25,532 bases of DNA from contig CAAHEI010000030.1 of NCBI GenBank assembly GCA_900772475.1, forward strand, positions 1 to 25,532. Direction: 5' to 3'. Below are positions 12,413 to 20,164 of this stretch, in pieces. Made by a program: the position numbers and the translations under genes. The notes below the pieces were generated by a model, which worked only from the letters and a program-made list of their open reading frames with translations, was not told where the DNA came from and did no database searches. This DNA is from Clostridia bacterium (GTDB lineage Bacteria; Bacillota; Clostridia; TANB77; CAG-465). Position 1 is the first letter of the stretch; every line of letters begins with the position of its first letter.

Positions 12413-14665
12413 ATGAAAAATATAATAGATATTAATAATTATAATCAATATGACATAGGCACAAAAGCTAAAAGATTGTTTGAATTAAAAGAACAAGGCT
12501 TAAATATCCCTGAATTTTTTTGTGTAGAAGAGTATGATGAAAAAAGTGTAGAAGAATATTTAAGCAAACATATGAATAAAGTTAAAAAATTTGCCGTTAG
12601 GTCATCATGTAATTTAGAAGATAGCGAAAGTGCATCTTTTGCTGGCCAATTTGAGACTTTTTTAAATATATCTAAAAACGAAGTAAAGAATAAAATAATA
12701 GATTGTATAAAATCCATGAATTCTTTAAATGTCGAAAAATATTGTATAGAAAAAAATATAAACAAAAATAATATCAAAATGAATGTAATAGTCCAAGAAC
12801 TAATAAATCCTGATTATTCAGGAGTTATATTTACCGCTAATCCTAAAGGAATATTAAATGAAATCGTAATAGTTATTGGAAAAGGAATAGGCTCAAAAGT
12901 AGTTGAAGATAAGGCAGACGTAACAATGTATTGCTATAACAAAAGTGACGAAGAATTTTACTTTAATAATGTTCAAAATGGAATAGTATTAAAAAAAGAA
13001 ATATTAGAGAAATTAACCAATATTGCTAAATTAATAGAAGAAAAATATAGGAATTATCAGGATATAGAATTTTGTATAAAAGATAATGAAGTATATATAT
13101 TACAAGCTAGGAATATAACAACTTTAAACCTTTCAAAAAAGAGAATTATATTAGATAATAGTAACATTGTTGAGAGTTATCCTGGGGTTTCTTTACCACT
13201 GACACAGAGTTTTGTTAAAGAGGTGTATTATAAAATATTTAAAAAATGCTTGATAAGACTTACAAGTAATTCAAAAGAAGTTAAAAAATATGATGAAATG
13301 TTGAAAAATATGGTCGCAGTTGTTAATGGTAGAATATATTATCAGATAAGCAATTGGTACTATTTTATAAAATTTTTACCTTTTGATAAAAAGATTATAC
13401 CTTTATGGCAAGAAATGTTGGGAGTTAAAACAAAAGATGTTACTATAGATGATATAAAAATAAAATTAAATGTACGTATAAAGGTGTTAATTAATTTTTT
13501 TAAATTATTGATTACTAATAAAAGTCAAATGAGAAAACTTGAAATTTTCTTTGAAAGTGTAATTACTAATTTTAGAGAAAAAATAGAGTATACTTATACT
13601 ACAAAGGAACTAATAGAATTATATAATCAACTTTTAAATGATATTGTAAAAAAATGGGATATTACTCTTGTAAATGATATGTACACTTTTATATATACTG
13701 GACTTTTAAAAAGAAAACTTGCGAAAAAAAAGACAAAAGATGAAGTGTCTAGATATATATCAAGCATAGCTAATTTAGAAAGTATGAAACCTATAATGAA
13801 AATGAAAGAATTAGCAAATGTTGAAAACGTAGAGGAATATAAAAATAAAAAAGAACAATATATTCAAAGGTATGGAGATAGGGTATTAGAAGAGTTAAAA
13901 TTAGAAACTAAGACTTATAGAACAAATCCTGAATTGTTAGATAATGAAATAAAAAAATATAAGAATGTAATTTTAAAAAATAAAGAATATCAAATAAAAA
14001 ATAGAGGAATAATCTTAAAAAATACTATTGTAGGAATTAAAAATAGAGAAAAATCTAGGTTAAATAGAGCAGTACTTTTTGGAATAGCACGTGAAATAAT
14101 GTTAAAAATTTCAGATAATTTTGTGAATGAAGGAAAAATAACAAAAAATGAAGATATTTTTTATTTAACATTGGAAGAAATAGAAGAAGAAAGGATAAGC
14201 TATATTGATATTATACAAACAAGAAAAAAAGAATATGAAATGTATAAAAAAATGCCAGATTATTCAAGATTAGAATTTTTGGATAAAATTGTGTCAGAAG
14301 ACTTTTGTGAAAGTATAGACTCAGATGAAAAAAGTAAATATTTGTATGGCTTATCTACTTCACAAGGTAAAATTAGAGGAAAAGTAGTTATTGTTGATGA
14401 TATTAATAAAAACTACGATGTAGAAGGAAAAATATTGGTTACAAAAACAACGGATCCAGGTTGGATATTTTTAATAAGTAGATGTAGTGGAATTATAGCT
14501 GAAAAAGGTTCATTACTTTCACACACAGCAATAATTTCTAGAGAACTTAATAAGCCTGCTATAGTAGGTATAAAAAATGCAACAAAAAATTTAAAAAATG
14601 GTGAATATATAGAATTAGATGCAGATAGAGGGGTGGTTATAAAATTATATGAAAACAATAAATGA
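12413..14665 (+). CDS. ATP-grasp/phosphohistidine enzyme related to PEP synthase and rifampin phosphotransferase
   Basis: A 750-residue protein. Residues 1-240 form the PPDK/PEP-synthase ATP-grasp domain (FAVRSSCNLEDSESASFAGQ near 60, VIVQELINPDYSGVIFTANP near 125, DIEFCI...YILQARNITT near 220). The middle ~400 residues are a Lys-rich helical domain with no motif I know. The end is the swivelling phosphohistidine domain with GSLLSHTAIISRELNKPAIVG; the phospho-carrier His is residue 704. The C-terminal PEP/pyruvate TIM barrel of true PEP synthase is missing. Rifampin phosphotransferases have this same three-part layout and move the beta-phosphate of ATP to an alcohol on a small molecule via the His. 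By analogy this enzyme may phosphorylate a hydroxyl on a lipid or lipid precursor, with the middle domain as substrate site. The next gene overlaps its end by 17 bases. Confidence 0.85.
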   Translation: MKNIIDINNYNQYDIGTKAKRLFELKEQGLNIPEFFCVEEYDEKSVEEYLSKHMNKVKKFAVRSSCNLEDSESASFAGQFETFLNISKNEVKNKIIDCIKSMNSLNVEKYCIEKNINKNNIKMNVIVQELINPDYSGVIFTANPKGILNEIVIVIGKGIGSKVVEDKADVTMYCYNKSDEEFYFNNVQNGIVLKKEILEKLTNIAKLIEEKYRNYQDIEFCIKDNEVYILQARNITTLNLSKKRIILDNSNIVESYPGVSLPLTQSFVKEVYYKIFKKCLIRLTSNSKEVKKYDEMLKNMVAVVNGRIYYQISNWYYFIKFLPFDKKIIPLWQEMLGVKTKDVTIDDIKIKLNVRIKVLINFFKLLITNKSQMRKLEIFFESVITNFREKIEYTYTTKELIELYNQLLNDIVKKWDITLVNDMYTFIYTGLLKRKLAKKKTKDEVSRYISSIANLESMKPIMKMKELANVENVEEYKNKKEQYIQRYGDRVLEELKLETKTYRTNPELLDNEIKKYKNVILKNKEYQIKNRGIILKNTIVGIKNREKSRLNRAVLFGIAREIMLKISDNFVNEGKITKNEDIFYLTLEEIEEERISYIDIIQTRKKEYEMYKKMPDYSRLEFLDKIVSEDFCESIDSDEKSKYLYGLSTSQGKIRGKVVIVDDINKNYDVEGKILVTKTTDPGWIFLISRCSGIIAEKGSLLSHTAIISRELNKPAIVGIKNATKNLKNGEYIELDADRGVVIKLYENNK

Positions 14666-16079
14666 GTATTTAAAGGATGATTATGAAAAATGGTATAATA
14701 AGGAATATATATGGATAAAAAAAGAGGGAAAGTATATTCCTAAAACGTTTGGAAATTTTATTGATAACGTACAAAGTGTTTCAAAAGCTTTAATAAATAG
14801 AGGATTTAAAAACAAGAAATCAATTATATTTTCAGAAAATTCATATGAATGGATGGTACTAGATCTTTCTTTAATGGGATATGTTGGCGTTTGCGTTCCT
14901 ATAGATAAAGAATGGACAAGCCATGATATACAAAATGTGTTAAAATCAGTTGATATTAGTTTAATAATGTATTCAAAAACTAAAACATCTATTATAGAAG
15001 AACTAAAAGAAAAATATATAAATTTAGAAACTATATGTATTGATGATGAATTTGAAAATCTAGTTAAGGAAGGAAAAGGATTAGGTATAAAATTAGAGGA
15101 AATTCCTCTTGAAAATGTAGCAAAAATAATTTTCACATCAGGAACAACTGATATACCAAAGGCTATTCCTTTAACTCAAAAAAATATGTTTTCAAATTGG
15201 GACACATTATATAAGAGAACTGGTATGTCAAAAAATGATAGAAGCTTTATTTGTTTACCATTAAATCATGTATATTCTGGAGTCGCCAACTTTTTGTATA
15301 CAATAATATCTGGAATGGAAATATATCTATGTAGCAGTATGGAAAATATGGTGCAGGAGTTATTAGAAAGTTCTCCTACAGTTTGGTGTTCAGTTCCATT
15401 AATAATGAAAAGGTTATATTTAAATATTAATGATAAAATTTTAGATTGCTTAAAGAATATACGTATATTATATTGTGGTGGAACATTTATGGAACCAGAA
15501 ATAAAGAAATTCTATAGAAATCAAAATGTTAATTTAATAGAAGCTTATGGGACATCAGAAACATCTTCTGTTATTGCTTTAGAACTATTAGGAGAAAATT
15601 ATGACATAAAATCAACAGGAAAGATAATGGAAAATTTAAGTGTAAAAATATTAGCTAGAGATGACAACGGGTATGGTGAAATCTTAGTAAAAGGTGGAAG
15701 TGTAAGTTCAGGTTATTTAGATGAATATGCAAGAAAAAAATCTTTCGATGAAGAAGGATATTATCATACAGGGGACATAGGAAAAATTGATGAAGGTAAT
15801 CATTTATATATAAAAGGTAGAAAAAGACGCGTAATTATAACTGCTAATGCAAAAAATGTTTATCCTGATGAAATAGAAGAAATAATTTTGAAAAATAGTA
15901 ATATAAAAAAAGTTAAAGTGTACGAAGAGGATAATAAAATTTCTTGTACAATCGTATCAAATTTGGATAAAAAATATATAAAAAAATATATAGATGATAT
16001 AAATGCAGAATTACCAAACTATAAAAAAATATATAAATTATATATAAATAGTGATGAATTTGGAAGTAGAATAAAGTAA
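14649..16079 (+). CDS. AMP-forming acyl ligase (acyl-CoA/acyl-ACP synthetase family)
   Basis: A 476-residue ANL-superfamily enzyme that activates a carboxylic acid as acyl-AMP and usually passes it to CoA or a carrier protein. Motifs in order: P-loop TSGTTDIPKA (163-172, with Asp where Gly or Ser is usual), A5 YGTSE (300-304), TGD (374-376) and the hinge GRKRRVIITANAKNVYPDEIE (390-410). The protein ends FGSRIK six residues after SDE, just where the A10 catalytic Lys (…GKIKR) would be expected; Lys476 is the last residue, so the A10 region is shortened or altered. The start overlaps the preceding gene by 17 bases. Its product would plausibly feed the GNAT-type acyltransferase encoded next. No carrier protein gene is visible in the cluster. 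Confidence 0.87.
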   Translation: MKTINEYLKDDYEKWYNKEYIWIKKEGKYIPKTFGNFIDNVQSVSKALINRGFKNKKSIIFSENSYEWMVLDLSLMGYVGVCVPIDKEWTSHDIQNVLKSVDISLIMYSKTKTSIIEELKEKYINLETICIDDEFENLVKEGKGLGIKLEEIPLENVAKIIFTSGTTDIPKAIPLTQKNMFSNWDTLYKRTGMSKNDRSFICLPLNHVYSGVANFLYTIISGMEIYLCSSMENMVQELLESSPTVWCSVPLIMKRLYLNINDKILDCLKNIRILYCGGTFMEPEIKKFYRNQNVNLIEAYGTSETSSVIALELLGENYDIKSTGKIMENLSVKILARDDNGYGEILVKGGSVSSGYLDEYARKKSFDEEGYYHTGDIGKIDEGNHLYIKGRKRRVIITANAKNVYPDEIEEIILKNSNIKKVKVYEEDNKISCTIVSNLDKKYIKKYIDDINAELPNYKKIYKLYINSDEFGSRIK

Positions 16080-16093
16080 GGTGACAATTTATT

Positions 16094-17152
16094 ATGTACA
16101 AGGTTATAGAGGTTAAAAATAAAAAAGAAAGGGAGCTTTTTGAAAAACTTCCAAAGCGAATTTATAATAAATATGATTTAACTCAGGATATCAGTACAGA
16201 ACATGAAATACTTACAGGGGCACATGTTCTAAATAAATATTTTCAAATTTTTCCATATATAGTAATAAAGGAAAATGAAGTAGTATCCAGAGCAGCTTTG
16301 ACTATTTATCCTGATGACAGTATAGCTTATATTGGCTTTTTTGAGAGTATAAACGATAGTATAGCTGTAAAATTGCTGTTTGATGAAATAGAACGCTTAG
16401 CCAAAAGTAAAAAAATAAAAACGATACAAGGTCCAGTTGATGCATCATTTTGGATAAAATATAGATTAAAAATTAATAAATTTGATAAAAAGCCATATAC
16501 AGCAGAACCATATAATAAAGAATACTATCTAAAATTTTTTATGGAAAACGGATATTTAAGTAAAATGCACTATGTGTCTAACACATTTCCTATAGTTACT
16601 AATGAAGTATTTGACAGCTCCTTTGAAAAAAGACTAGAAGAGATGAAAAGTAAGGGGTATACGATAGTTAGCCCAAAAGCAAATGAATTTGAAAACATAA
16701 TTAAACAAGTCTATAAACTAATAATTAAATTATATAGTGATTTTCCTGCTTTTAAATTTATAGAAGAGAATGACTTTCTTTGTTTATTTAAAAAATTAAA
16801 ATTGATTATTAAATATAATATGGTAAAAATAGCCTATAAAGAAAATGAAGTTGCAGGATTTTTTATAAGCATTCCAAATTATCAAAATGCAGTATATTCA
16901 AATATAAATTATTTAAAATTGTTGAAGACAAAACTATTTCCTAAGGAATATGTAATGTTATATATGGGAGTAGATGATAAACACAAGGGACTTGGAATGG
17001 CATTAACTGAATCAATAAGACAAGAGTTGTATAAAAATAAGTGTAGTTCAATTGGAGCACTTGTAATGGATGGGAAGAAAAACAAGAAATATTATCAGAA
17101 TTTCATAAGTGAACAATACGAATATTTATTACTTGAAAAAAGTTTAGTATAA
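16094..17152 (+). CDS. Two-module GNAT-like acyltransferase
   Basis: A 352-residue protein. The N-terminal half carries a GNAT-like pattern: IAYIGFFES (78-85), a helix with LLFDEIERLAKSKKIKTIQGPVDAS (95-118), then KPYTAEPYNKEYYLKFFMENGY (133-154), similar to proteins that recognise a Gly-Pro block after the acyl-CoA site. The C-terminal half has a second GNAT-like pattern, with a VAGFFISIPN strand followed by MLYMGVDDKHKGLGMALTESIRQEL, where KHKGLGMA corresponds to the (R/Q)xxGxG/A pyrophosphate loop. Such enzymes transfer acyl groups from CoA or ACP to amines. Coming last in the operon, 14 bases after an acyl ligase, it probably attaches the activated acid to an amino group; the amine could be a lipid head group. 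It ends before the operon terminator at 17234. Confidence 0.72.
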   Translation: MYKVIEVKNKKERELFEKLPKRIYNKYDLTQDISTEHEILTGAHVLNKYFQIFPYIVIKENEVVSRAALTIYPDDSIAYIGFFESINDSIAVKLLFDEIERLAKSKKIKTIQGPVDASFWIKYRLKINKFDKKPYTAEPYNKEYYLKFFMENGYLSKMHYVSNTFPIVTNEVFDSSFEKRLEEMKSKGYTIVSPKANEFENIIKQVYKLIIKLYSDFPAFKFIEENDFLCLFKKLKLIIKYNMVKIAYKENEVAGFFISIPNYQNAVYSNINYLKLLKTKLFPKEYVMLYMGVDDKHKGLGMALTESIRQELYKNKCSSIGALVMDGKKNKKYYQNFISEQYEYLLLEKSLV

Positions 17153-17233
17153 CTTGAATTATATATATTGAAAAATTAATAATATTTTTATGTTCGTTTT
17201 AAAATGTAAAATAAAGTTGTAATTATATAAAAA

Positions 17234-17283
17234 GTAGGAAATTTATTTTTTAGTAAATCTAAAATAGATCTCCTACCTTTTTT
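17234..17283 (+). terminator. Rho-independent terminator of the lipid operon
   Basis: GTAGGA (17234-17239) pairs with TCCTAC (17271-17276), with an inner ATTTA/TAAAT stem, followed by CTTTTTT. It marks the end of the eight-gene unit. Confidence 0.8.
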
Positions 17284-17305
17284 AAGTTAAGAGTTTAATA
17301 TAAAA

Positions 17306-17377
17306 CAAATATATCTAAATATATATAATTATATATATATTTGGAAAATACTTTTTTCTTGCATAATGTGGTATAAT
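17306..17377 (+). promoter_or_regulatory. AT palindrome and extended -10 promoter before ywlC
   Basis: CAAATATAT (from about 17306) and ATATATTTG (about 17335-17343) form an AT-only inverted repeat of roughly 38 bases. Downstream, TG-G-TATAAT (17369-17377) is an extended -10 element with no good -35 box. The frame of ywlC is open through this -10 element, which supports the later start at 17393. Confidence 0.5.
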
Positions 17378-17392
17378 AAGTATGGTGAAATT

Positions 17393-18445
17393 ATGGAGAA
17401 GATAATTAATTTTAAAGATAATATAAATAAAGAAGAAATGTTTGAAGTGGCAGAGGCAATAAATAAGGGAAAAATTGTGGTTTTCCCAACTGAAACAGTA
17501 TATGGAATTGGAGCAAATGCATTTGATAAGGATGCTGTAAATAGAATTTTTATAGCAAAAGGAAGACCAACTGATAATCCACTTATTGTACATATATGTG
17601 ATAAAAAAATGTTAAGTGCGGTTGTAGAAAAAATATCAGATGTTGAAAAAAAGATTATAGATAATTTTATGCCAGGACCTATAACTATTATTTTGCCAAA
17701 GAAGGGGAGTATACCAGATAATGTAACATGTGGACTTAAAACTGTTGGTATAAGAATGCCAGAAAATATTATTGCAAGAGAACTAATAAAAACATCAGGT
17801 GTACCTATAGCTGCACCTAGTGCTAATATATCTGGTAAACCTAGTGGTACTAATGTTGATGATATAATTGAAGAATTAAAAGATAGAGTTGATTATATTG
17901 TAGATGGAGGAGCATGTAATATAGGGGTGGAATCTACTGTTATAAAAGTGGAAAAAGATGTTGTAAATATATTAAGACCTGGAAAAGTTTCGCCAGAAGA
18001 TTTTGAAAAAATAGGTCTTAAAGTACATCTTGACTCTCATATTTTTAGTGATGTAAAAGACGGAGAAAAAGTTGAATCTCCAGGAATGAAACATAGACAT
18101 TACGCTCCAAATGCAAAGGCTGTTTTAGTTTGTATAAAAAATAAAGAAAAAAGAATATCAAAAATAAAAGAAATAATAGATGAAAAAAAGAATAGTTATA
18201 ACAATATATGTATAATTGGGTCTAATGAAGATGAAGAGTATTTTGAAAATGTACGTTATATCTCATATGGTAGTAGCTCAGATTTAAATTTAGTATCTAA
18301 AAATATTTTTAAAAGCTTGAGAATGCTAGATAATAACAATTGTGATTTTTGTATTATCGAAGGAGTAGAAAAAAAGGGAGTAGGTATAGCTATTGAAAAC
18401 AGATTACTTAGGGCTTGTGAGTATAATGTTATTAAAGATGAGTAA
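17393..18445 (+). CDS. ywlC: Threonylcarbamoyl-AMP synthase (Sua5/YwlC type)
   Basis: Makes threonylcarbamoyl-AMP from threonine, bicarbonate and ATP, the first step of the t6A37 modification of ANN-decoding tRNAs. From ATG 17393 (GGTGA upstream) the protein has 350 residues. The N-terminal YrdC domain has VVFPTETVYGIGANAF (about 25-40), KGRPTDNPLIVHI, PSANISGKPSGT and GACNIGVESTVIKV; it is joined by the SPGMKHRHYAPNA linker to the C-terminal Sua5 domain. This is the long two-domain form common in Firmicutes. An upstream in-frame ATG at 17366 is rejected because the promoter -10 element lies inside it. Transcribed as a single gene after the lipid operon terminator. Confidence 0.95.
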   Translation: MEKIINFKDNINKEEMFEVAEAINKGKIVVFPTETVYGIGANAFDKDAVNRIFIAKGRPTDNPLIVHICDKKMLSAVVEKISDVEKKIIDNFMPGPITIILPKKGSIPDNVTCGLKTVGIRMPENIIARELIKTSGVPIAAPSANISGKPSGTNVDDIIEELKDRVDYIVDGGACNIGVESTVIKVEKDVVNILRPGKVSPEDFEKIGLKVHLDSHIFSDVKDGEKVESPGMKHRHYAPNAKAVLVCIKNKEKRISKIKEIIDEKKNSYNNICIIGSNEDEEYFENVRYISYGSSSDLNLVSKNIFKSLRMLDNNNCDFCIIEGVEKKGVGIAIENRLLRACEYNVIKDE

Positions 18446-18498
18446 GTAATTTATTTAAAATGTATAGAATAAGGTAATAATATTTTAGATATTTTTCC

Positions 18499-18527
18499 TT
18501 GACTAAAGTTGCTATTTAGTATAATAT
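18499..18527 (+). promoter_or_regulatory. Promoter of the Thg1-like gene leader
   Basis: TTGACT (18499-18504) followed by TATAAT (18520-18525, 15-base spacer) or TAATAT (18522-18527, 17-base spacer). The transcript would start near 18533 and run about 90 bases to the hairpin at 18600. Confidence 0.6.
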
Positions 18528-18599
18528 ATTTATATATGTAATTTTAGTATTGGAACGTATTCCACGAACTTAGTTATAGAAATTTTATTACATATATCG

Positions 18600-18622
18600 G
18601 GTAGGATTTTATCCTACCTTTT
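18600..18622 (+). terminator. Terminator hairpin inside the leader of the Thg1-like gene
   Basis: GGTAGGAT (18600-18607), TTT loop, ATCCTACC (18611-18618), then TTTT. It lies after the promoter and 14 bases before the start codon, the arrangement of an attenuator. A smaller hairpin TGGAA-CGTA-TTCCA lies upstream (18551-18564). Alternatively the leader is a separate small RNA of about 90 bases. Confidence 0.65.
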
Positions 18623-18636
18623 GTAAAGGAGATAAT

Positions 18637-19329
18637 ATGTGGATAGATTATTTTAATGAAATTCAGAAAAAATATACAATGAAGCTTTCAAGTAATAAAA
18701 CATTAGTTATTAGATTGGATGGAAAAGATGTAACTAAAGATGAAAATATTAATTTTTTGTATTCCCATAAAGGAAGCTTTTTATCTGCTTTAAAAGATGC
18801 TGCTAAGTATTTCTCTAAAAAATATGGATGTTTTGCTTATTGTGGAACAGATGAAATTAGTTTTATATTAGAAAATCCTAAATTATTATTTGAAGATATT
18901 CAGTCTGATACAAGTTATTTTTCCCAAGAAACTATTTCAGTATTTTCAGAGTATTTTTATGATTTTTTCATAAACTCATATAAAGATAGAAAGATATTCT
19001 GGCATGCAAAATGTTTTTCAATTCCAACAGAAAAAATAAATAGCTATATTAAGTATCGAGAAAAGATTATTCAAAATGTTATTGTTACCTACTTTCTTAA
19101 AAAAAATAACATTAGGAATGTTGGAAATGAAAAATTGAATAAAAGGATTGATATGTGTAAAACTTTTTCTGAATATAAATTACTAGAAGATGAAATGCTT
19201 GGAAACTTATTCTATAATGGAGATAAGATAGATGTGACAGCATTTTTAAATGGTAGTGTTAAAGTTATAAATGAAACAGAAGATTTAGAAAATAATAGTA
19301 CAGATGTAGAATTTGATATAGAGTTTTAG
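18637..19329 (+). CDS. Thg1-like 3'-5' polymerase (tRNA-His guanylyltransferase family)
   Basis: Thg1-family enzymes add nucleotides to RNA 5' ends in the 3'-to-5' direction; eukaryotic Thg1 adds G-1 to tRNA-His, while bacterial and archaeal Thg1-like proteins can repair truncated tRNA 5' ends on a template. The 230-residue protein has the metal-binding and palm motifs: VIRLDGKDVTK (24-34, Asp28), YCGTDEISFIL (68-78, Asp72-Glu73), WHAKCFSIP (122-130) and YIKYREKIIQNV (137-148), which corresponds to the family's W-R-Q-x-D-x-x-x-N block. The last ~25 residues are acidic. It is shorter and more divergent than typical Thg1. AAGGAG is the ribosome binding site. The gene lies next to the t6A gene ywlC but has its own promoter and leader. 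Confidence 0.82.
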   Translation: MWIDYFNEIQKKYTMKLSSNKTLVIRLDGKDVTKDENINFLYSHKGSFLSALKDAAKYFSKKYGCFAYCGTDEISFILENPKLLFEDIQSDTSYFSQETISVFSEYFYDFFINSYKDRKIFWHAKCFSIPTEKINSYIKYREKIIQNVIVTYFLKKNNIRNVGNEKLNKRIDMCKTFSEYKLLEDEMLGNLFYNGDKIDVTAFLNGSVKVINETEDLENNSTDVEFDIEF

Positions 19330-19356
19330 AATATAACAAAACATAAATATTATGTA

Positions 19357-19385
19357 TTGACTTTGCAACTTTAGGGTGATAAAAT
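19357..19385 (+). promoter_or_regulatory. Promoter of the 19442 gene
   Basis: TTGACT (19357-19362), 17-base spacer, TAAAAT (19380-19385). Confidence 0.65.
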
Positions 19386-19441
19386 GGTAAAAAGAATATA
19401 AAAAAAGCTAGGATTTAATTAAATAAGTAGGAGTGAATAAT

Positions 19442-20059
19442 ATGAGTATTACCAAATTAAAAGCTTTTGTATTAAAAACTCGGATACCGTATGGAGATAT
19501 ACTAAAGGGAGTTATGGAAGTAAAAAAACTTTCTAAAATATTTAATTTCTCAATTCCCCCTTTAAACTTATACAAATATTTAATCGACGATAAAAATATT
19601 TTATCTTTTAATGATGTCGATTCTTTGTATATGGATTTAATAGAAAAATTGAATCTTAAGGAAAAACTAAAAGGCATTACAATAAAAAGTGTTATAAATA
19701 AAGAGGAATCAAATCTAATAGATATCTGTCTTAATAATTATGCAATTAGTTGCAATATTCTTGAGTACATATATTTATATTTACTTAAAAATATTCTGTA
19801 TGAGTTTTGTTTTACTGATATATCAAGTTATGAAACAATGGAGATTATAATTGACATACCTGTAAGTGATATATATAACATATATTTTAATTATGAATCT
19901 TTTAGTTTTAATGAAAAAATCGATCTTTTTAAAGAGGAGCTTGCAGTGTGGGCAATGTATAATCATATTGCATTATTACGAAAAGATGATTTTGAAATTG
20001 TTGAACTTGAAGATGAAGACATACTTATGGTACAATTTAATATTTCTAATAGGATATAA
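19442..20059 (+). CDS. Uncharacterised protein, 205 residues (paralogue-like to the 8165 product)
   Basis: No named family recognised. ATG 19442 is preceded by AGGAG (19429-19433) at 8 bases; a GTG at 19433 overlaps the ribosome binding site and is unlikely. The protein looks helical and soluble, with no signal peptide. It shares an ordered set of weak similarities with the protein at 8165: an early helix pair, (N/K)LY(K/E)YL followed by (V/M)DS, then IPVSDIYNIYF, then LFKEELAVWAMYNHI and a C-terminal strand with EIVELEDED. Both proteins are of similar size and lie in single-gene units with a promoter and terminator of their own. This one follows the Thg1-like gene by about 110 bases. Confidence 0.75.
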   Translation: MSITKLKAFVLKTRIPYGDILKGVMEVKKLSKIFNFSIPPLNLYKYLIDDKNILSFNDVDSLYMDLIEKLNLKEKLKGITIKSVINKEESNLIDICLNNYAISCNILEYIYLYLLKNILYEFCFTDISSYETMEIIIDIPVSDIYNIYFNYESFSFNEKIDLFKEELAVWAMYNHIALLRKDDFEIVELEDEDILMVQFNISNRI

Positions 20060-20065
20060 CTATTT

Positions 20066-20097
20066 ATCAAGTGGATTTTTCCACTTGATTTTTTTTT
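20066..20097 (+). terminator. Rho-independent terminator after the 19442 gene
   Basis: ATCAAGTGG (20066-20074), six-base loop, CCACTTGAT (20081-20089) and a T run to 20097. The 3' arm also contributes the -35 box of the adk promoter. Confidence 0.88.
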
Positions 20098-20113
20098 AAC
20101 TTTGTGTGATAAT
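20085..20113 (+). promoter_or_regulatory. Candidate adk promoter overlapping the upstream terminator
   Basis: TTGATT (20085-20090), 17-base spacer, GATAAT (20108-20113). The -35 lies in the 3' arm and T tract of the preceding terminator, the same arrangement as before rpsB. Confidence 0.55.
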
Positions 20114-20164
20114 ATATATGTTATATAAATATATAAAATATATGATAATAAAAGGAGTGATTTT

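Noticed and set aside
12413..14665. Calling this gene ppsA (PEP synthase) or ppdK
   Set aside because: The ATP-grasp and His domains fit, but the PEP/pyruvate-binding barrel needed for either reaction is absent.
18533..18622. T-box riboswitch before the Thg1-like gene
   Set aside because: The terminator is right, but the conserved T-box bulge sequence and a specifier stem are absent, and the leader is far too short.
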